From Alcaligenaceae bacterium (GTDB lineage Bacteria > Pseudomonadota > Gammaproteobacteria > Burkholderiales > Burkholderiaceae_B): a stretch of 64,000 nt of DNA. Shown here in pieces: positions 44,160-53,743 of this stretch; positions within the stretch are counted from its first letter, which is position 1, and every line of letters begins with the position of its first letter. The notes beneath the pieces are model-generated. The model had not been told where the DNA came from. It worked only from the letters and a program-made list of their open reading frames with translations, and searched no databases. The position numbers and the translations under genes were made by a program. Location of the stretch: positions 1-64,000 of the forward strand of contig JACCET010000011.1 in NCBI GenBank assembly GCA_013416405.1, read 5' to 3'.

Positions 44160-45041
44160 TTAGTGGGCCAGCGTTACACGCAGTTTCTTGAATGCTGCGG
44201 CTTCGATCTGGCGAACACGTTCAGCCGAAATGCCGTATTCGGCGGCCAATTCGTGCAAAGTTGCCCCGCCTTCGTCTTGTAGCCAGCGGGCCTGGACTAT
44301 GCGGCGCGAGCGCTCATCGAGCCCATCGAGCGCATCGGCCAGCCCTGTGCTTTGCAAAGCGTCGTAGGCACGGCGCTCGAGTACGCGCGAAGGCTCTTGC
44401 TGCTCGTCGTCAGACAAATAGGAAATGGGCGCGTAGCTGTCTTCGTCGTCGTTGCTTTCAAGGGCAAGCTCGCGGCCGGACATGCGCACTTCCATTTCGG
44501 AGACGTCTTCGGGGCGCACATTGAGCTCGCGTGCAATGTCGTTGACCTGCTCGGGAGCCAGCGTTTGGCCGTCGGGACGCATGCGGCGCAGATTGAAAAA
44601 CAGTTTGCGCTGCGCTTTGGTTGTGGCAACCTTGACCAGACGCCAGTTGCGCACAATGTATTCGTGAATTTCAGCCTTGATCCAGTGCACGGCAAAAGAC
44701 ACCAGCCGAACACCACGTTCAGGGTCGAAACGCTTTACTGCCTTCATGAGGCCAACATTGCCTTCCTGGATCAGGTCGGCATGTGCCAGCCCGTAGCCCA
44801 GATACTGGCGCGCAATGGAGACCACCAGTCGCAGATGCGAGGTGATCAACTGACGGGCGGCGCCAAGGTCGTCTTGGTCGCGTAGCCGCTTACCCAGGTT
44901 CGTTTCTTCTTCCTGGGTAAGCATGGGCAAGCGATTGACGGCGCTGATATAGGCCTCGATCGTGCCTAAAGCACCCGGGTTGGAGATTGCCATGGCCAGT
45001 TGGTTGCCGGACAGGGCTAAAGATTGCGAACTTTGAGTCAT
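44160..45041 (-). CDS. rpoH: RNA polymerase heat-shock sigma factor (sigma-32)
   Basis: A 293-residue sigma factor. The start at 45041 has AGGAGG upstream; the frame extends to 45125 but across the operator. The RpoH box QRKLFFNLR (residues 144-152) identifies it as sigma-32. Region 2 (DLIQEGNVGLMKAVKRFDP) and region 4.2 (LHELAAEYGISAERVRQIE) are intact. It directs heat-shock gene transcription. A perfect CIRCE element lies 42-68 bases upstream of the start, implying HrcA repression as well. Confidence 0.97.
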   Translation of the reverse strand: MTQSSQSLALSGNQLAMAISNPGALGTIEAYISAVNRLPMLTQEEETNLGKRLRDQDDLGAARQLITSHLRLVVSIARQYLGYGLAHADLIQEGNVGLMKAVKRFDPERGVRLVSFAVHWIKAEIHEYIVRNWRLVKVATTKAQRKLFFNLRRMRPDGQTLAPEQVNDIARELNVRPEDVSEMEVRMSGRELALESNDDEDSYAPISYLSDDEQQEPSRVLERRAYDALQSTGLADALDGLDERSRRIVQARWLQDEGGATLHELAAEYGISAERVRQIEAAAFKKLRVTLAH

Positions 45042-45082
45042 TGAACTAGCAGTCCTCCTAGAGCTGTGCTTATCACAATATA

Positions 45083-45109
45083 TTAGCACTCTATAAGGTT
45101 GAGTGCTAA
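45083..45109. promoter_or_regulatory. CIRCE element (HrcA operator) upstream of rpoH
   Basis: TTAGCACTC, nine bases, GAGTGCTAA: an exact match to the CIRCE consensus bound by the HrcA repressor. It lies 42-68 bases upstream of the rpoH start and 95 bases upstream of the divergent binding-protein gene at 45204, so it may influence both. HrcA normally controls groESL and dnaK; here it would link rpoH to the same chaperone-titrated loop. Confidence 0.93.
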
Positions 45110-45203
45110 TACTAGGGAAATTCAATCCGAGATATACAGTAAGATCTTTTTTTCGCCGAAAAGTTCATATTCAACCCTATTCTGCCCCTTTCGAGATCCA
45201 GCC

Positions 45204-46361
45204 ATGTCATTCAGAAAACTCACGCTTTCCGCCGTCCTGTTTGCCGTTATTGGCCTTGTATCGGCCGCCCCGGGCTACGCTCAGGTAAAAATCGGCGTTG
45301 TGACCTCGGCCACCGGCCCCACCGCCATGGTAGGTATTCCGCAGAAAAACACGGTTCCCCTGCTACCCACGCAAATTGGCGACCTAAGCGTGGAATATAT
45401 TTCGCTGGACGATGCCAGCGACCCCACAAAGACGGTCACCACCATTAAAAAGCTGCTTAGCGAAGAAAAAATCGACGCGCTGATTGGCCCAACCGGCTCG
45501 CCCAATGCCATGAGCGTCATACAGTTCATGGCCGAATCGGGTACACCCATGCTGGCGCCGGTGGGCACCGCCTCTGTCGTGCTACCCATGACACCCGAAA
45601 AGAAATGGGTGTTTAAAACCACTCAGAACGATGACATTATCGCGAAGGCCTTAGTCCAGCACATGAGCCGGACTGGCGTGCAAACTGCCGGTTTCATTGG
45701 ATTCAACGACGCCTACGGAGAAAACTGGCTGAAGGTATTCACCGATCTGGCCAAGCAAAAGAAGATCCGTATCGTGGCCGTTGAACGCTATCAGCGTTCC
45801 GACAGCTCGGTCACCGGCCAGGCGCTTAAAGTGCTGTCAGCCCGGCCCGATGCCGTATTGATTGCCGGTACCGGCACGGCCGCCGCGCTACCTCAGACCA
45901 CGCTGGCCAAGCAGGGTTACAAGGGCACGTTCTATCAAACCCACGGCGCTGCCCTACCTGCCTTCCTGAAACAGGCTGGCACGGCAGCAGAAGGCACCAT
46001 ACTGGCAGCCAGCCTGATGCTGGTCTTGCCTGAAATCGACGACAGCAACCCAGCCAAGAAGATTGCCACCGACTACATCAAGCGCTACAAGGAAAAGTAC
46101 GGCGAAACACCCGCCACCTTCGGCGCCAATGTGTACGACGCCGGCCTGCTGCTTGAGCAGGCCATTCCGGTAGCCGCCAAAACTGCCAAGCCCGGCACCA
46201 AAGAGTTTCGCAGTGCGCTACGCGATGCGTTGGAGCAAACCAAAGAGCTGGTTGCCACCCAGGGGGTGTACAACATGAGCCCTGAAGATCACAGCGGCTT
46301 CGACGAGCGAGGCCGCGAGCTGATCACCGTGCGGAATGGCCAATGGAAGCTGCTTAAGTAA
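45204..46361 (+). CDS. ABC transporter substrate-binding protein, branched-chain amino acid type
   Basis: A 385-residue protein from ATG 45204; the frame extends upstream across the operator without support. It has a signal peptide (LSAVLFAVIGLVSAAPGYAQ) and then VKIGVVTSATGPTAMVGIPQ, the start of a peripla_BP_6 receptor. The LIGPTGSPNAMSV and FNDAYGENW segments are typical. No permease or ATPase gene accompanies it, so it is an orphan receptor, perhaps serving another Liv-type transporter. Its stop abuts the fghA stop on the other strand with no gap. Confidence 0.92.
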   Translation: MSFRKLTLSAVLFAVIGLVSAAPGYAQVKIGVVTSATGPTAMVGIPQKNTVPLLPTQIGDLSVEYISLDDASDPTKTVTTIKKLLSEEKIDALIGPTGSPNAMSVIQFMAESGTPMLAPVGTASVVLPMTPEKKWVFKTTQNDDIIAKALVQHMSRTGVQTAGFIGFNDAYGENWLKVFTDLAKQKKIRIVAVERYQRSDSSVTGQALKVLSARPDAVLIAGTGTAAALPQTTLAKQGYKGTFYQTHGAALPAFLKQAGTAAEGTILAASLMLVLPEIDDSNPAKKIATDYIKRYKEKYGETPATFGANVYDAGLLLEQAIPVAAKTAKPGTKEFRSALRDALEQTKELVATQGVYNMSPEDHSGFDERGRELITVRNGQWKLLK

Positions 46362-47231
46362 TCAGCCCCCACGCAGGCGTTCTGCGTGGAAATCAATATG
46401 ATCCTGCATGAAGGTTGAGATGAAATAATAGCCATGGTCGTAGCCCTCGTGCCGGCGCAGCACCAGTGGCTGCCCGGCATGGGCGCAAGCGGCCTCGAAA
46501 GCCTCGGGGTGTAATTGCTCGGCCAGAAAGCCGTCGGCCAGCCCCTGGTCTATCAATATGCCTCTTGGAAATGGATTCTGTGATTTTTCCATTAACAGCG
46601 AAGCATCATATTCGGTCCAGGCCTGCCGATCGGAACCCAGATAGCCCGAGAACGCCTTTTCACCCCACGGGCAACGCACAGGCGCCGCGATCGGAGCAAA
46701 AGCCGACACCGACTGGAATTTATCGGAGTGCTTCTGCGCCAGCACCAGCGCACCATGCCCTCCCATGGAATGACCGAAAATTCCCACGCAGGCTGCCTGG
46801 CCCGGCAGCACTGTGGTGGCTATTTCGAACAGCTCGTCGGCCACATAGCTTTCCATGCGATAGTGGCGGCTCCAGGGTTCTTGCGTGGCGTCCAGGTAGA
46901 ACCCGGCACCCGTCCCGAAATCCCAGCTGTCGTCCTCGCCAGCCACACCTGCGCCACGCGGGCTGGTATCGGGCGCCACCAGCATTAGGCCATGTTGGGC
47001 CGCCAGGCGCTGGGCGCCACCCTTGATCATGAAGGTTTCTTCGGTACACGTCAGGCCGGCCAGGTAAAACAAGGCAGGAACCCGGCCTTCGTTCGCCTGC
47101 TGCGGAATGAACACCGAAAAACGCATGGGCAAGCCTATGGCTTCGGATTGATGCTTGTAGTAGCGCTGAACGCCATCAAAACAACGATGCTCGCTGAGCA
47201 GCTCAAGATCGTTAGACTTGGGGCTGGTCAT
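46362..47231 (-). CDS. fghA: S-formylglutathione hydrolase
   Basis: A 289-residue alpha/beta hydrolase of the esterase D family. The nucleophile is S155 in GHSMGG; the acid is in QGLADGFL and the histidine in GYDHGYYF. The oxyanion region is YLAGLTCTEETF. It hydrolyses S-formylglutathione to formate and glutathione, the second step of formaldehyde detoxification. Its start overlaps the adhC stop by one base (TAATG), so translation is coupled. Confidence 0.96.
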   Translation of the reverse strand: MTSPKSNDLELLSEHRCFDGVQRYYKHQSEAIGLPMRFSVFIPQQANEGRVPALFYLAGLTCTEETFMIKGGAQRLAAQHGLMLVAPDTSPRGAGVAGEDDSWDFGTGAGFYLDATQEPWSRHYRMESYVADELFEIATTVLPGQAACVGIFGHSMGGHGALVLAQKHSDKFQSVSAFAPIAAPVRCPWGEKAFSGYLGSDRQAWTEYDASLLMEKSQNPFPRGILIDQGLADGFLAEQLHPEAFEAACAHAGQPLVLRRHEGYDHGYYFISTFMQDHIDFHAERLRGG

Positions 47232-48337
47232 TAGTACACCACGACCGAACGTATGGATTCACCCCGCTTCATGAGATCGAAGCCGTCGTTGATCTGATCC
47301 AGCGACAACGTGTGGGTGATCAGGTCGTCGATGTTGATCTTGCCATCCATATACCAATCGACAATCTTCGGCACATCGGTACGTCCACGAGCGCCGCCAA
47401 ATGCCGAGCCCTTCCATTCGCGCCCAGTAACCAGCTGGAAGGGCCTGGTGGCGATTTCGGCGCCTGCCTCGGCGACCCCGATAATTATGGACTGGCCCCA
47501 GCCGCGATGGCAGCATTCCAGGGCCTGGCGCATGACCTTGGTGTTGCCTATGCATTCGAATGAATAATCGGCACCGCCATCGGTCAGTTGAATAATATGG
47601 TCGACGACGTTTTCAACTTCATTGGGATTGATAAAGTGCGTCATGCCGAACTTGCGCGCCATGGCTTCGCGTTCAGGGTTCAGGTCTACACCGATAATTT
47701 TATCGGCACCCACCATTTTGGCACCCTGTATCACGTTAAGCCCTATGCCTCCCAGGCCAAACACCACCACATTGGCGCCTGCCTCGACCTTGGCGGTGAA
47801 CAGCACAGCACCCAGCCCTGTCGTGACGCCACAGCCTATGTAGCAGACCTTGTCGAAGGGGGCATCGCTGCGTATCTTGGCCAGCGCGATCTCGGGAACC
47901 ACGATATGGTTGGAAAACGTGGACGTGCCCATATAGTGATGCACGGGCTTGCCACCGACGGTGAAACGCGAGGTGCCATCGGGCATCAGGCCCTTGCCTT
48001 GCGTGGCGCGTATGGCCGTGCACAGATTGGTTTTGCGCGACAGGCAGGACTTACACTGGCGACATTCGGGCGTATATAGCGGAATGACATGATCTCCCGC
48101 CTTGAGCGAAGTCACACCCGAGCCGACTTCCAGCACAACGCCGGCGCCCTCGTGGCCCAATATCGATGGGAAAATACCTTCGGGATCTGCGCCCGACAGG
48201 GTGTAGTAATCAGTATGGCAAATGCCGGTTGCCTTGATCTCGACCAGCACTTCACCTGCCTTGGGCCCCGCCAGCTCGACATCTTCTATAGTCAGTGGTG
48301 CGCCTGCCTTCCAGGCAATAGCCGCTTTCGTTTTCAT
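47231..48337 (-). CDS. adhC: S-(hydroxymethyl)glutathione dehydrogenase / class III alcohol dehydrogenase
   Basis: A 368-residue zinc alcohol dehydrogenase. The start at 48337 has AGGAGCAGG in front. Catalytic zinc ligands are in [10 protein letters not shown] and LGHEGAG; the structural zinc site is [15 protein letters not shown]. The NAD-binding [13 protein letters not shown] and class III residues fit FrmA/AdhC. It oxidises S-hydroxymethylglutathione, formed from formaldehyde, to S-formylglutathione, and FghA completes the route. No frmR-type regulator is adjacent. Confidence 0.96.
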   Translation of the reverse strand: MKTKAAIAWKAGAPLTIEDVELAGPKAGEVLVEIKATGICHTDYYTLSGADPEGIFPSILGHEGAGVVLEVGSGVTSLKAGDHVIPLYTPECRQCKSCLSRKTNLCTAIRATQGKGLMPDGTSRFTVGGKPVHHYMGTSTFSNHIVVPEIALAKIRSDAPFDKVCYIGCGVTTGLGAVLFTAKVEAGANVVVFGLGGIGLNVIQGAKMVGADKIIGVDLNPEREAMARKFGMTHFINPNEVENVVDHIIQLTDGGADYSFECIGNTKVMRQALECCHRGWGQSIIIGVAEAGAEIATRPFQLVTGREWKGSAFGGARGRTDVPKIVDWYMDGKINIDDLITHTLSLDQINDGFDLMKRGESIRSVVVY

Positions 48338-48489
48338 ACCTGCTCCTGATGACTGTTTGCAAACCATGGCGCTCGCCACCGCCGCCATGTACAAGACGGG
48401 TGATCGACATCCATTGCCGTGATGTTAAACGAAAAAAACCGACGTAGTTCCAAACATAGGCGACGTTAGGCCAGGTTTCCGGCTTTCTA

Positions 48490-49719
48490 TCAGTATTCCG
48501 ATGATTTCCCCGTAAGCGCCACGCCGAAACGCAGCAGAATATAAGAGCAGGCGTCGCTCCAGCGTCCTAGCCAACCTCGCCGTTCCAGGCTTTCCTCGGT
48601 TACCCGCTGCGCATTAGCCAGAATTTCCTCGTCAAGGGCCTGGGTAAGTTCCCGGGCAAAAGCCTCATCGCGAACATAAACATTGGCTTCGCGTGCAAGC
48701 AAAAGACTGAAGGGGTCAAGGTTGGACGAACCCACCATGGCGCACTCGTCCATCACCGCCACCTTGGCATGCAGATAACTGGCCGTGTATTCGTATAGCT
48801 CTATCCCGTCATCCAGCAGCTTGCAATACATATAGCGGGACGCCCTGTATTGCATGGCGTACTCGGAGCGACCCTGCAGCAGCAGGCGCACGCGCACACC
48901 CCGTTGCGCCGCCCGTTCCAGCGCCTTGAGTAAGCGCCGTCGGGGGAAAAAATAGGCATTGGCGATCAGCACCTCGGCATGCGCGTGCGCCACAGTCTTC
49001 AGATAAACAGTTTCGATGGATTGGCGTAGCCTTATGTTGTCGCGCAATACCAGGCTTGCCCGCCGCCCCGGTGAGAACACGGGCTGTTTGTCTTTGCGCC
49101 GCGACTGCATCCATTGCCTGATATTCTTCAGGCGTTGGTAGAAGGCCGCCCAATCGTCACGTTTGCGCCAGGCCATGCGCAGCCAAAGGCTTCGTTGCGC
49201 CCGGAATATATCGTCAACGATAGGCCCCCGCAAGCTAACGGCAAAGTCAAAACGCGGCCGCGGACCTTGCCCGTCATCCGGCACGTCAACATAATCATCC
49301 AGAATATTGATGCCGCCCACAAATGCCACGGCATTATCCACAGTTGTGACTTTGCGATGCAATCGTCTCAGGCGCCGCAAATTGAAGCGTATGGCACGCA
49401 AACCCGATGGCTCGGGCCGGTATACCCTGAACTGCGCTCCCATATCGGCCAGCTGCCGGGTAATATCGTGTGCATGTTCCTGGCTGCCGAAGCCATCTAT
49501 GACTACCCGTACCTTGACCCCACGCTCACAAGCCTGGCGCAAATGATCGAGTACCCTCTGGCCGGTTCGGTCGAGGTTGAAAATATAGGTTTCCAGGTGC
49601 ACCGTGCGCTTGGCCGCATCGATGGCATTGCATAAGGCGGGAAAGAACGCCTTGCCGTTATGCAGCAGGTCGATCTGATTGCCGTCATGCCATTTCAACC
49701 GCAAGTCTTTGCTTACCAT
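48490..49719 (-). CDS. clsB: cardiolipin synthase, ClsB type (phospholipase D family)
   Basis: A 409-residue protein with two HKD motifs: LHRKVTTVDNAVAFVGG and LHAKVAVMDECAMVGSSN. There is no N-terminal membrane helix pair, which fits ClsB rather than ClsA. It condenses phospholipids to cardiolipin at the inner membrane. The gene lies 82 bases after a YbhP-like endonuclease/phosphatase gene, the same neighbour relation as ybhP-clsB (ybhO) in E. coli. Confidence 0.9.
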   Translation of the reverse strand: MVSKDLRLKWHDGNQIDLLHNGKAFFPALCNAIDAAKRTVHLETYIFNLDRTGQRVLDHLRQACERGVKVRVVIDGFGSQEHAHDITRQLADMGAQFRVYRPEPSGLRAIRFNLRRLRRLHRKVTTVDNAVAFVGGINILDDYVDVPDDGQGPRPRFDFAVSLRGPIVDDIFRAQRSLWLRMAWRKRDDWAAFYQRLKNIRQWMQSRRKDKQPVFSPGRRASLVLRDNIRLRQSIETVYLKTVAHAHAEVLIANAYFFPRRRLLKALERAAQRGVRVRLLLQGRSEYAMQYRASRYMYCKLLDDGIELYEYTASYLHAKVAVMDECAMVGSSNLDPFSLLLAREANVYVRDEAFARELTQALDEEILANAQRVTEESLERRGWLGRWSDACSYILLRFGVALTGKSSEY

Positions 49720-49801
49720 ACGCTCCCGCTCTGCCGGAATGGAACAGGTCTACCAACCCATAGGTTCAAGTATTGAGCAGCTTAGCACCGAACGTATAGA
49801 G

Positions 49802-50656
49802 TCAGGGCAGCTCCAGCTCGGCATAAATCGGCGCATGGTCTGAAATCTGCTTCCAGGGCACACCTTGCAAGACACGCGCCTTGCGCACCGCAAAACCACG
49901 CTGGTAGATACGATCAAGGCGCAGCCAGGGGAATGCCGCGGGAAACGTTCGAGGCGGCGGCGTCATACGCGCGGCGCCGTTGATGCCCAGTTCATGCACT
50001 TTCGCGGCCAGCGGAGTTTGCGGCATGCCTCGCAGCGTATTGCGCAGCCGCTTGACCGAATGGCGCAACAAACGAGGGCTGGTATCGTTGTGAGGCGCAA
50101 TGGCAAATACTTCGTACAGGCTTAACTGCTGGACAAACAAAGGCGCCAGCCGGTTGCTCCAGTCATTGAAATCGCCCGCAATAAGCATGGGTTCATTTTC
50201 GGGCACCAGGCGCTTGATGCGCTCGACCAATGCAGCGACCTGACGAGAGCGTCCTCCGGCAAACAGGCCCAGATGCACCACCAAACAGTGCACCGGCACG
50301 CCCTGCACATCGATCAATGCGTGTAAAAGCCCGCGCTGTTCCAGCCTGTGATCGGAAATATCCTGGTTCTCGTGCTCGAGTATGGGATAGCGCGACAACA
50401 AGGCATTACCGTGATCCGTATGCGGGCGTACGGCATTGCAGCCGTAGGCGGCATTCATGCTTAGCGCCGCCGCCAGGTACTCGTGCTGCGTATCCAGGCT
50501 AAGGCGCTGCTCGTTGCGTCCTTGCACTTCCTGCAGGAAAAGCAAATCGGGGTGCAGACCGTAAAGACCGAGCCTTAAGTCAGACAACGATTCGCGGCCG
50601 CCTGTTGCAGACAGGCCTTTGTGAATGTTGTAACTGACGACCCGGATTACCGACAC
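49802..50656 (-). CDS. endonuclease/exonuclease/phosphatase family protein, YbhP-like
   Basis: A 284-residue protein starting at GTG 50656, with AGGAGG in front; a longer frame to 50794 runs into aspS territory. Family motifs are VVSYNIHKG, LFLQEVQG, GDFNDW and the final SDHAPIYAEL, which together form the metal-dependent phosphoesterase site. The substrate is unknown. In E. coli the homologue ybhP precedes clsB, so a role in lipid phosphate chemistry is possible. Confidence 0.9.
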   Translation of the reverse strand: MSVIRVVSYNIHKGLSATGGRESLSDLRLGLYGLHPDLLFLQEVQGRNEQRLSLDTQHEYLAAALSMNAAYGCNAVRPHTDHGNALLSRYPILEHENQDISDHRLEQRGLLHALIDVQGVPVHCLVVHLGLFAGGRSRQVAALVERIKRLVPENEPMLIAGDFNDWSNRLAPLFVQQLSLYEVFAIAPHNDTSPRLLRHSVKRLRNTLRGMPQTPLAAKVHELGINGAARMTPPPRTFPAAFPWLRLDRIYQRGFAVRKARVLQGVPWKQISDHAPIYAELELP

Positions 50657-50706
50657 CCGTCCCCTCCTTGCATTGAGTACCGTAGATGACCAACCACTAC
50701 AATGTA

Positions 50707-52497
50707 CTACTTTACTTCGGTGTTGCGCAGCCGGATATGCAGTTCGCGCAATTGCTTCTCGTCGACGGCCGAAGGTGCTTGCGTAAGCAGGCACTGGGCG
50801 CGCTGAGTCTTGGGGAAGGCAATAACATCGCGTATGGATTCAGCTTTGGCCATCATGGTAACCAGACGGTCCAGGCCGAAGGCCACGCCACCATGCGGAG
50901 GCGCGCCATACTGCAACGCATCGAGCAGGAATCCAAACTTGGCGCGTGCCTCTTCGGCGTCGATATTAAGCGCCTGGAACACCTTGGTCTGTATGTCGGC
51001 ACGGTGAATACGCACTGAACCACCACCGATTTCCCAACCGTTCAGCACCAGGTCATACGCCTTGGCCAGGGCCTTGGAAGGATCCTTTTCCAGCAGATCT
51101 TCGTGACCGTCTTTGGGACTGGTGAAAGGATGGTGGGCGGCAAAATAGCGACCCTCGTTCTCGTCGTACTCGAACATGGGGAAATCAATCACCCACAATG
51201 GCTTCCAGCCGGCTTCGATCAAACCGCCCTGCTGACCAAATTCGCTATGACCGATCTTGACCCGCAAGGCACCAATGGCGTCATTGACCACTTTGGTCTT
51301 GTCGGCGCCAAAAAAGATCAGGTCGCCGCTTTGCGCGCCCGTGCGTTCTATGAGTTTGGCCAGCACATCGACACTGATGTTCTTGACGATAGGCGACTGC
51401 AGGCCCTCGGGTATGGACGCCGCATCGTTGACCTTGATATAGGCCAGACCCTTGGCGCCGTAGATGGCCACAAACTTGGTATAGGCATCGATCTCGCTGC
51501 GGGGCATGCTTGCGCCACCAGGCACTCGCAGCGCTACAACGCGGCTGGCCGGATCATTGGCGGGTGCCGAAAATACCTTGAATTCCACGTCTTGCATCAG
51601 ATCGCCGACATCGACAAACTCGAGCTTGACGCGAAGATCGGGCTTGTCGGAACCGTAGCGGCGCATGGCTTCTTCCCACGTCATCGTAGGGAAGGCGGCA
51701 GGCAGCTGAACGTTCTGGACACTGTCAAAGACATGACGGATCATGTTTTCGAAAATCTCGCGGATCTGCTCTTCGTTCAGGAAGGACGTTTCGCAATCGA
51801 TCTGGGTGAATTCAGGCTGACGGTCGGCGCGCAGGTCTTCATCGCGAAAGCATTTGGTGATCTGGTAGTAGCGGTCGAAACCCGAGACCATCAGCATTTG
51901 CTTGAACAGCTGGGGCGACTGCGGCAAGGCAAAAAACTGCCCGTCATTCACGCGCGAAGGCACCAGATAGTCGCGCGCACCTTCAGGCGTGCTCTTGGTC
52001 AGCATGGGTGTTTCGATATCGATGAAGCCCAGGCTGTCCAGGTATTTGCGTACCTCGATGGATACGCGATAGCGCAACATAAGGTTCTGCTGCATCTGCG
52101 GCCGGCGCAGGTCGAGCACGCGGTGTGTCAGACGGGTGGTTTCCGACAGATTGTCGTCGTCGAGCTGAAAAGGCGGCGTGACCGACGCGTTCAGCACTTC
52201 GATTTCGCGGCACAACACTTCAATTTCGCCAGACTTCAGATCAGGATTGCTGGTGCCTTCGGGGCGCAGACGCACCAGTCCGGTCACGCGTACGCAGAAT
52301 TCATTGCGTATGTGCTCGGCGGTAGAGAAAGCCTTGACGTTATCGGGATCGACCACAATCTGGGCCAGGCCCGCACGATCGCGCAAGTCGATGAAAATCA
52401 CGCCGCCATGGTCGCGGCGACGATGAACCCAACCGAACAAAGTCACTGTCTGGTCAAGATGTTCTTTACTGACCTCGCCGGTGTAGCAGGTACGCAT
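50707..52497 (-). CDS. aspS: aspartyl-tRNA synthetase
   Basis: A 596-residue bacterial-type class II synthetase. The OB-fold anticodon domain ([20 protein letters not shown]) is followed by the catalytic core with motif 2 ([22 protein letters not shown] spans it), the bacterial GAD insertion and motif 3 ([14 protein letters not shown]). It charges tRNA-Asp, or also tRNA-Asn if the organism lacks AsnRS; sequence alone does not show which. ATG 52497 is used, one codon inside a TTG. Confidence 0.98.
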   Translation of the reverse strand: MRTCYTGEVSKEHLDQTVTLFGWVHRRRDHGGVIFIDLRDRAGLAQIVVDPDNVKAFSTAEHIRNEFCVRVTGLVRLRPEGTSNPDLKSGEIEVLCREIEVLNASVTPPFQLDDDNLSETTRLTHRVLDLRRPQMQQNLMLRYRVSIEVRKYLDSLGFIDIETPMLTKSTPEGARDYLVPSRVNDGQFFALPQSPQLFKQMLMVSGFDRYYQITKCFRDEDLRADRQPEFTQIDCETSFLNEEQIREIFENMIRHVFDSVQNVQLPAAFPTMTWEEAMRRYGSDKPDLRVKLEFVDVGDLMQDVEFKVFSAPANDPASRVVALRVPGGASMPRSEIDAYTKFVAIYGAKGLAYIKVNDAASIPEGLQSPIVKNISVDVLAKLIERTGAQSGDLIFFGADKTKVVNDAIGALRVKIGHSEFGQQGGLIEAGWKPLWVIDFPMFEYDENEGRYFAAHHPFTSPKDGHEDLLEKDPSKALAKAYDLVLNGWEIGGGSVRIHRADIQTKVFQALNIDAEEARAKFGFLLDALQYGAPPHGGVAFGLDRLVTMMAKAESIRDVIAFPKTQRAQCLLTQAPSAVDEKQLRELHIRLRNTEVK

Positions 52498-52536
52498 CAA
52501 GGATTACTCCGTATATAAAATTCTGTAAATTAAAAA

Positions 52537-53229
52537 TCAAGCTTGGCCGTTCTTGCGGCCCTTTTCTTTTTCAGCCTGGTCAATACGCCGTGCTGCATCA
52601 AGCACCGATGCCGCCTCGTGCCCGGCCTGCAGCCCCTTGACCGAAGTCGGTGCCACCACACCCATGGACACAATATACTTGAGCGCCGCATCGACCGTCA
52701 TATCGAGCACATGTACATCAAGGCGCGGCATCATCAGGAAAAAACCTGATGTGGGATTGGGCGTGGTCGGCACATAGACGCTGACAAAATCACCGCTGAG
52801 CTTTTCTGCAATCTCGCCACCGGGAGCGCCGGTAAGAAACGCAATCGTCCATGAACCATGCCGGGGATACTGAACCAGCACGGCTTCACGAAAGGCCTGG
52901 CCATCTGGCGCCAGGACAGTATCGCTGACTTGCTTGACCGAATTATAAATCGACCGGACCAGCGGTATGCGGCCCAGCAATTGTTCCCATTGATCGACCA
53001 GGGCCTGGCCGATGAAGTTGGCGGCAAACATCCCCGTGAGAAACACCACCAGCAATACCAGCACTACCTGGAAACCTGGAATCCGCAAGCCAAACAACGA
53101 TTGCGACGACAGGAATGCCGGCACGAAGCTTTCCAGCGTCCCGATCAGCAGTGCAATAACCCAGACGGTAATAACCAGGGGTATCCAGATCAGCAGACCG
53201 GTGACGAAGTATCGCTTGAAAAAACGCAT
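52537..53229 (-). CDS. DUF502 membrane protein
   Basis: A 230-residue protein with two membrane helices (YFVTGLLIWIPLVITVWVIA; VVLVLLVVFLTGMFAANFIG) and a conserved soluble part (RIPLVRSIYNSVKQVSDTV; YVPTTPNPTSGFFL). DUF502 proteins have no firmly known role. It lies 20 bases after the FmdB-like gene and 40 before aspS; the gene order FmdB-DUF502-aspS is common in beta-proteobacteria and suggests co-expression. Confidence 0.9.
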   Translation of the reverse strand: MRFFKRYFVTGLLIWIPLVITVWVIALLIGTLESFVPAFLSSQSLFGLRIPGFQVVLVLLVVFLTGMFAANFIGQALVDQWEQLLGRIPLVRSIYNSVKQVSDTVLAPDGQAFREAVLVQYPRHGSWTIAFLTGAPGGEIAEKLSGDFVSVYVPTTPNPTSGFFLMMPRLDVHVLDMTVDAALKYIVSMGVVAPTSVKGLQAGHEAASVLDAARRIDQAEKEKGRKNGQA

Positions 53230-53249
53230 GGAGCGCCTGAGCAGGCGGG

Positions 53250-53561
53250 TCAGGTCGACGACGTGCTGCCGGCCGCTGGCGCGGCTGGCGCTGCGGCCGG
53301 CGATGCGGCTGGCGCCTTGCCACCCGCATCGCTTGAGGCGCCACCGGCATCAGCCGCAGCCGGTTTGGACGAGCCGCCACCATTACGGAAATCTGTCACA
53401 TACCAGCCCGAACCTTTAAGTTGAAAACCCGCTGCAGTCACCTGCTTCTCATAGGCGCTGACGCCACATTCGGGACACATCGTCAAAATGGGATCGGACA
53501 TCTTCTGCAGAACGTCCTGGGCATGGCCGCAGGCGCTGCACTTGTAAGCATAAATAGGCAC
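53250..53561 (-). CDS. FmdB-family zinc-ribbon protein
   Basis: A 103-residue protein. The GTG at 53561 gives the family start MPIYAYKCSACGH; the TTG at 53573 is an alternative. Two CxxC pairs (C8-SA-C11 form, and CPEC) make a zinc ribbon in the first 45 residues. The rest is a low-complexity Ala/Pro/Gly tail. FmdB proteins are small putative regulators of unclear action. It precedes the DUF502 gene. Confidence 0.88.
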   Translation of the reverse strand: MPIYAYKCSACGHAQDVLQKMSDPILTMCPECGVSAYEKQVTAAGFQLKGSGWYVTDFRNGGGSSKPAAADAGGASSDAGGKAPAASPAAAPAAPAAGSTSST

Positions 53562-53743
53562 GAGAACACCCAAGCAAATAAAATCAAGGAATACAGGGTG
53601 CAGCCAGCAAGCCGTGGGGCAAGAGGGAAAAAACGCGCGGCACCAGCCAAACCTGCTAATTTTAGCCGGTTTTGGCTGACGCTGCGGCCCGTACTACCCT
53701 TTGCTGGCAAAGTTCAGCCCTGAAGGGCCGACCGGACCGAATT

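Noticed and set aside
46369-46389. Inverted repeat CCACGCAG-N5-CTGCGTGG as a terminator for the binding-protein gene
   Set aside because: The stem is perfect but lies inside the fghA coding end and has no T-tract on the plus strand, so it cannot be called an intrinsic terminator with confidence.
51103-52518. 471-codon plus-strand frame opposite aspS
   Set aside because: It mirrors aspS throughout. Its composition (rich in H, G, Q, R) is that of an antisense frame, and aspS is certain.
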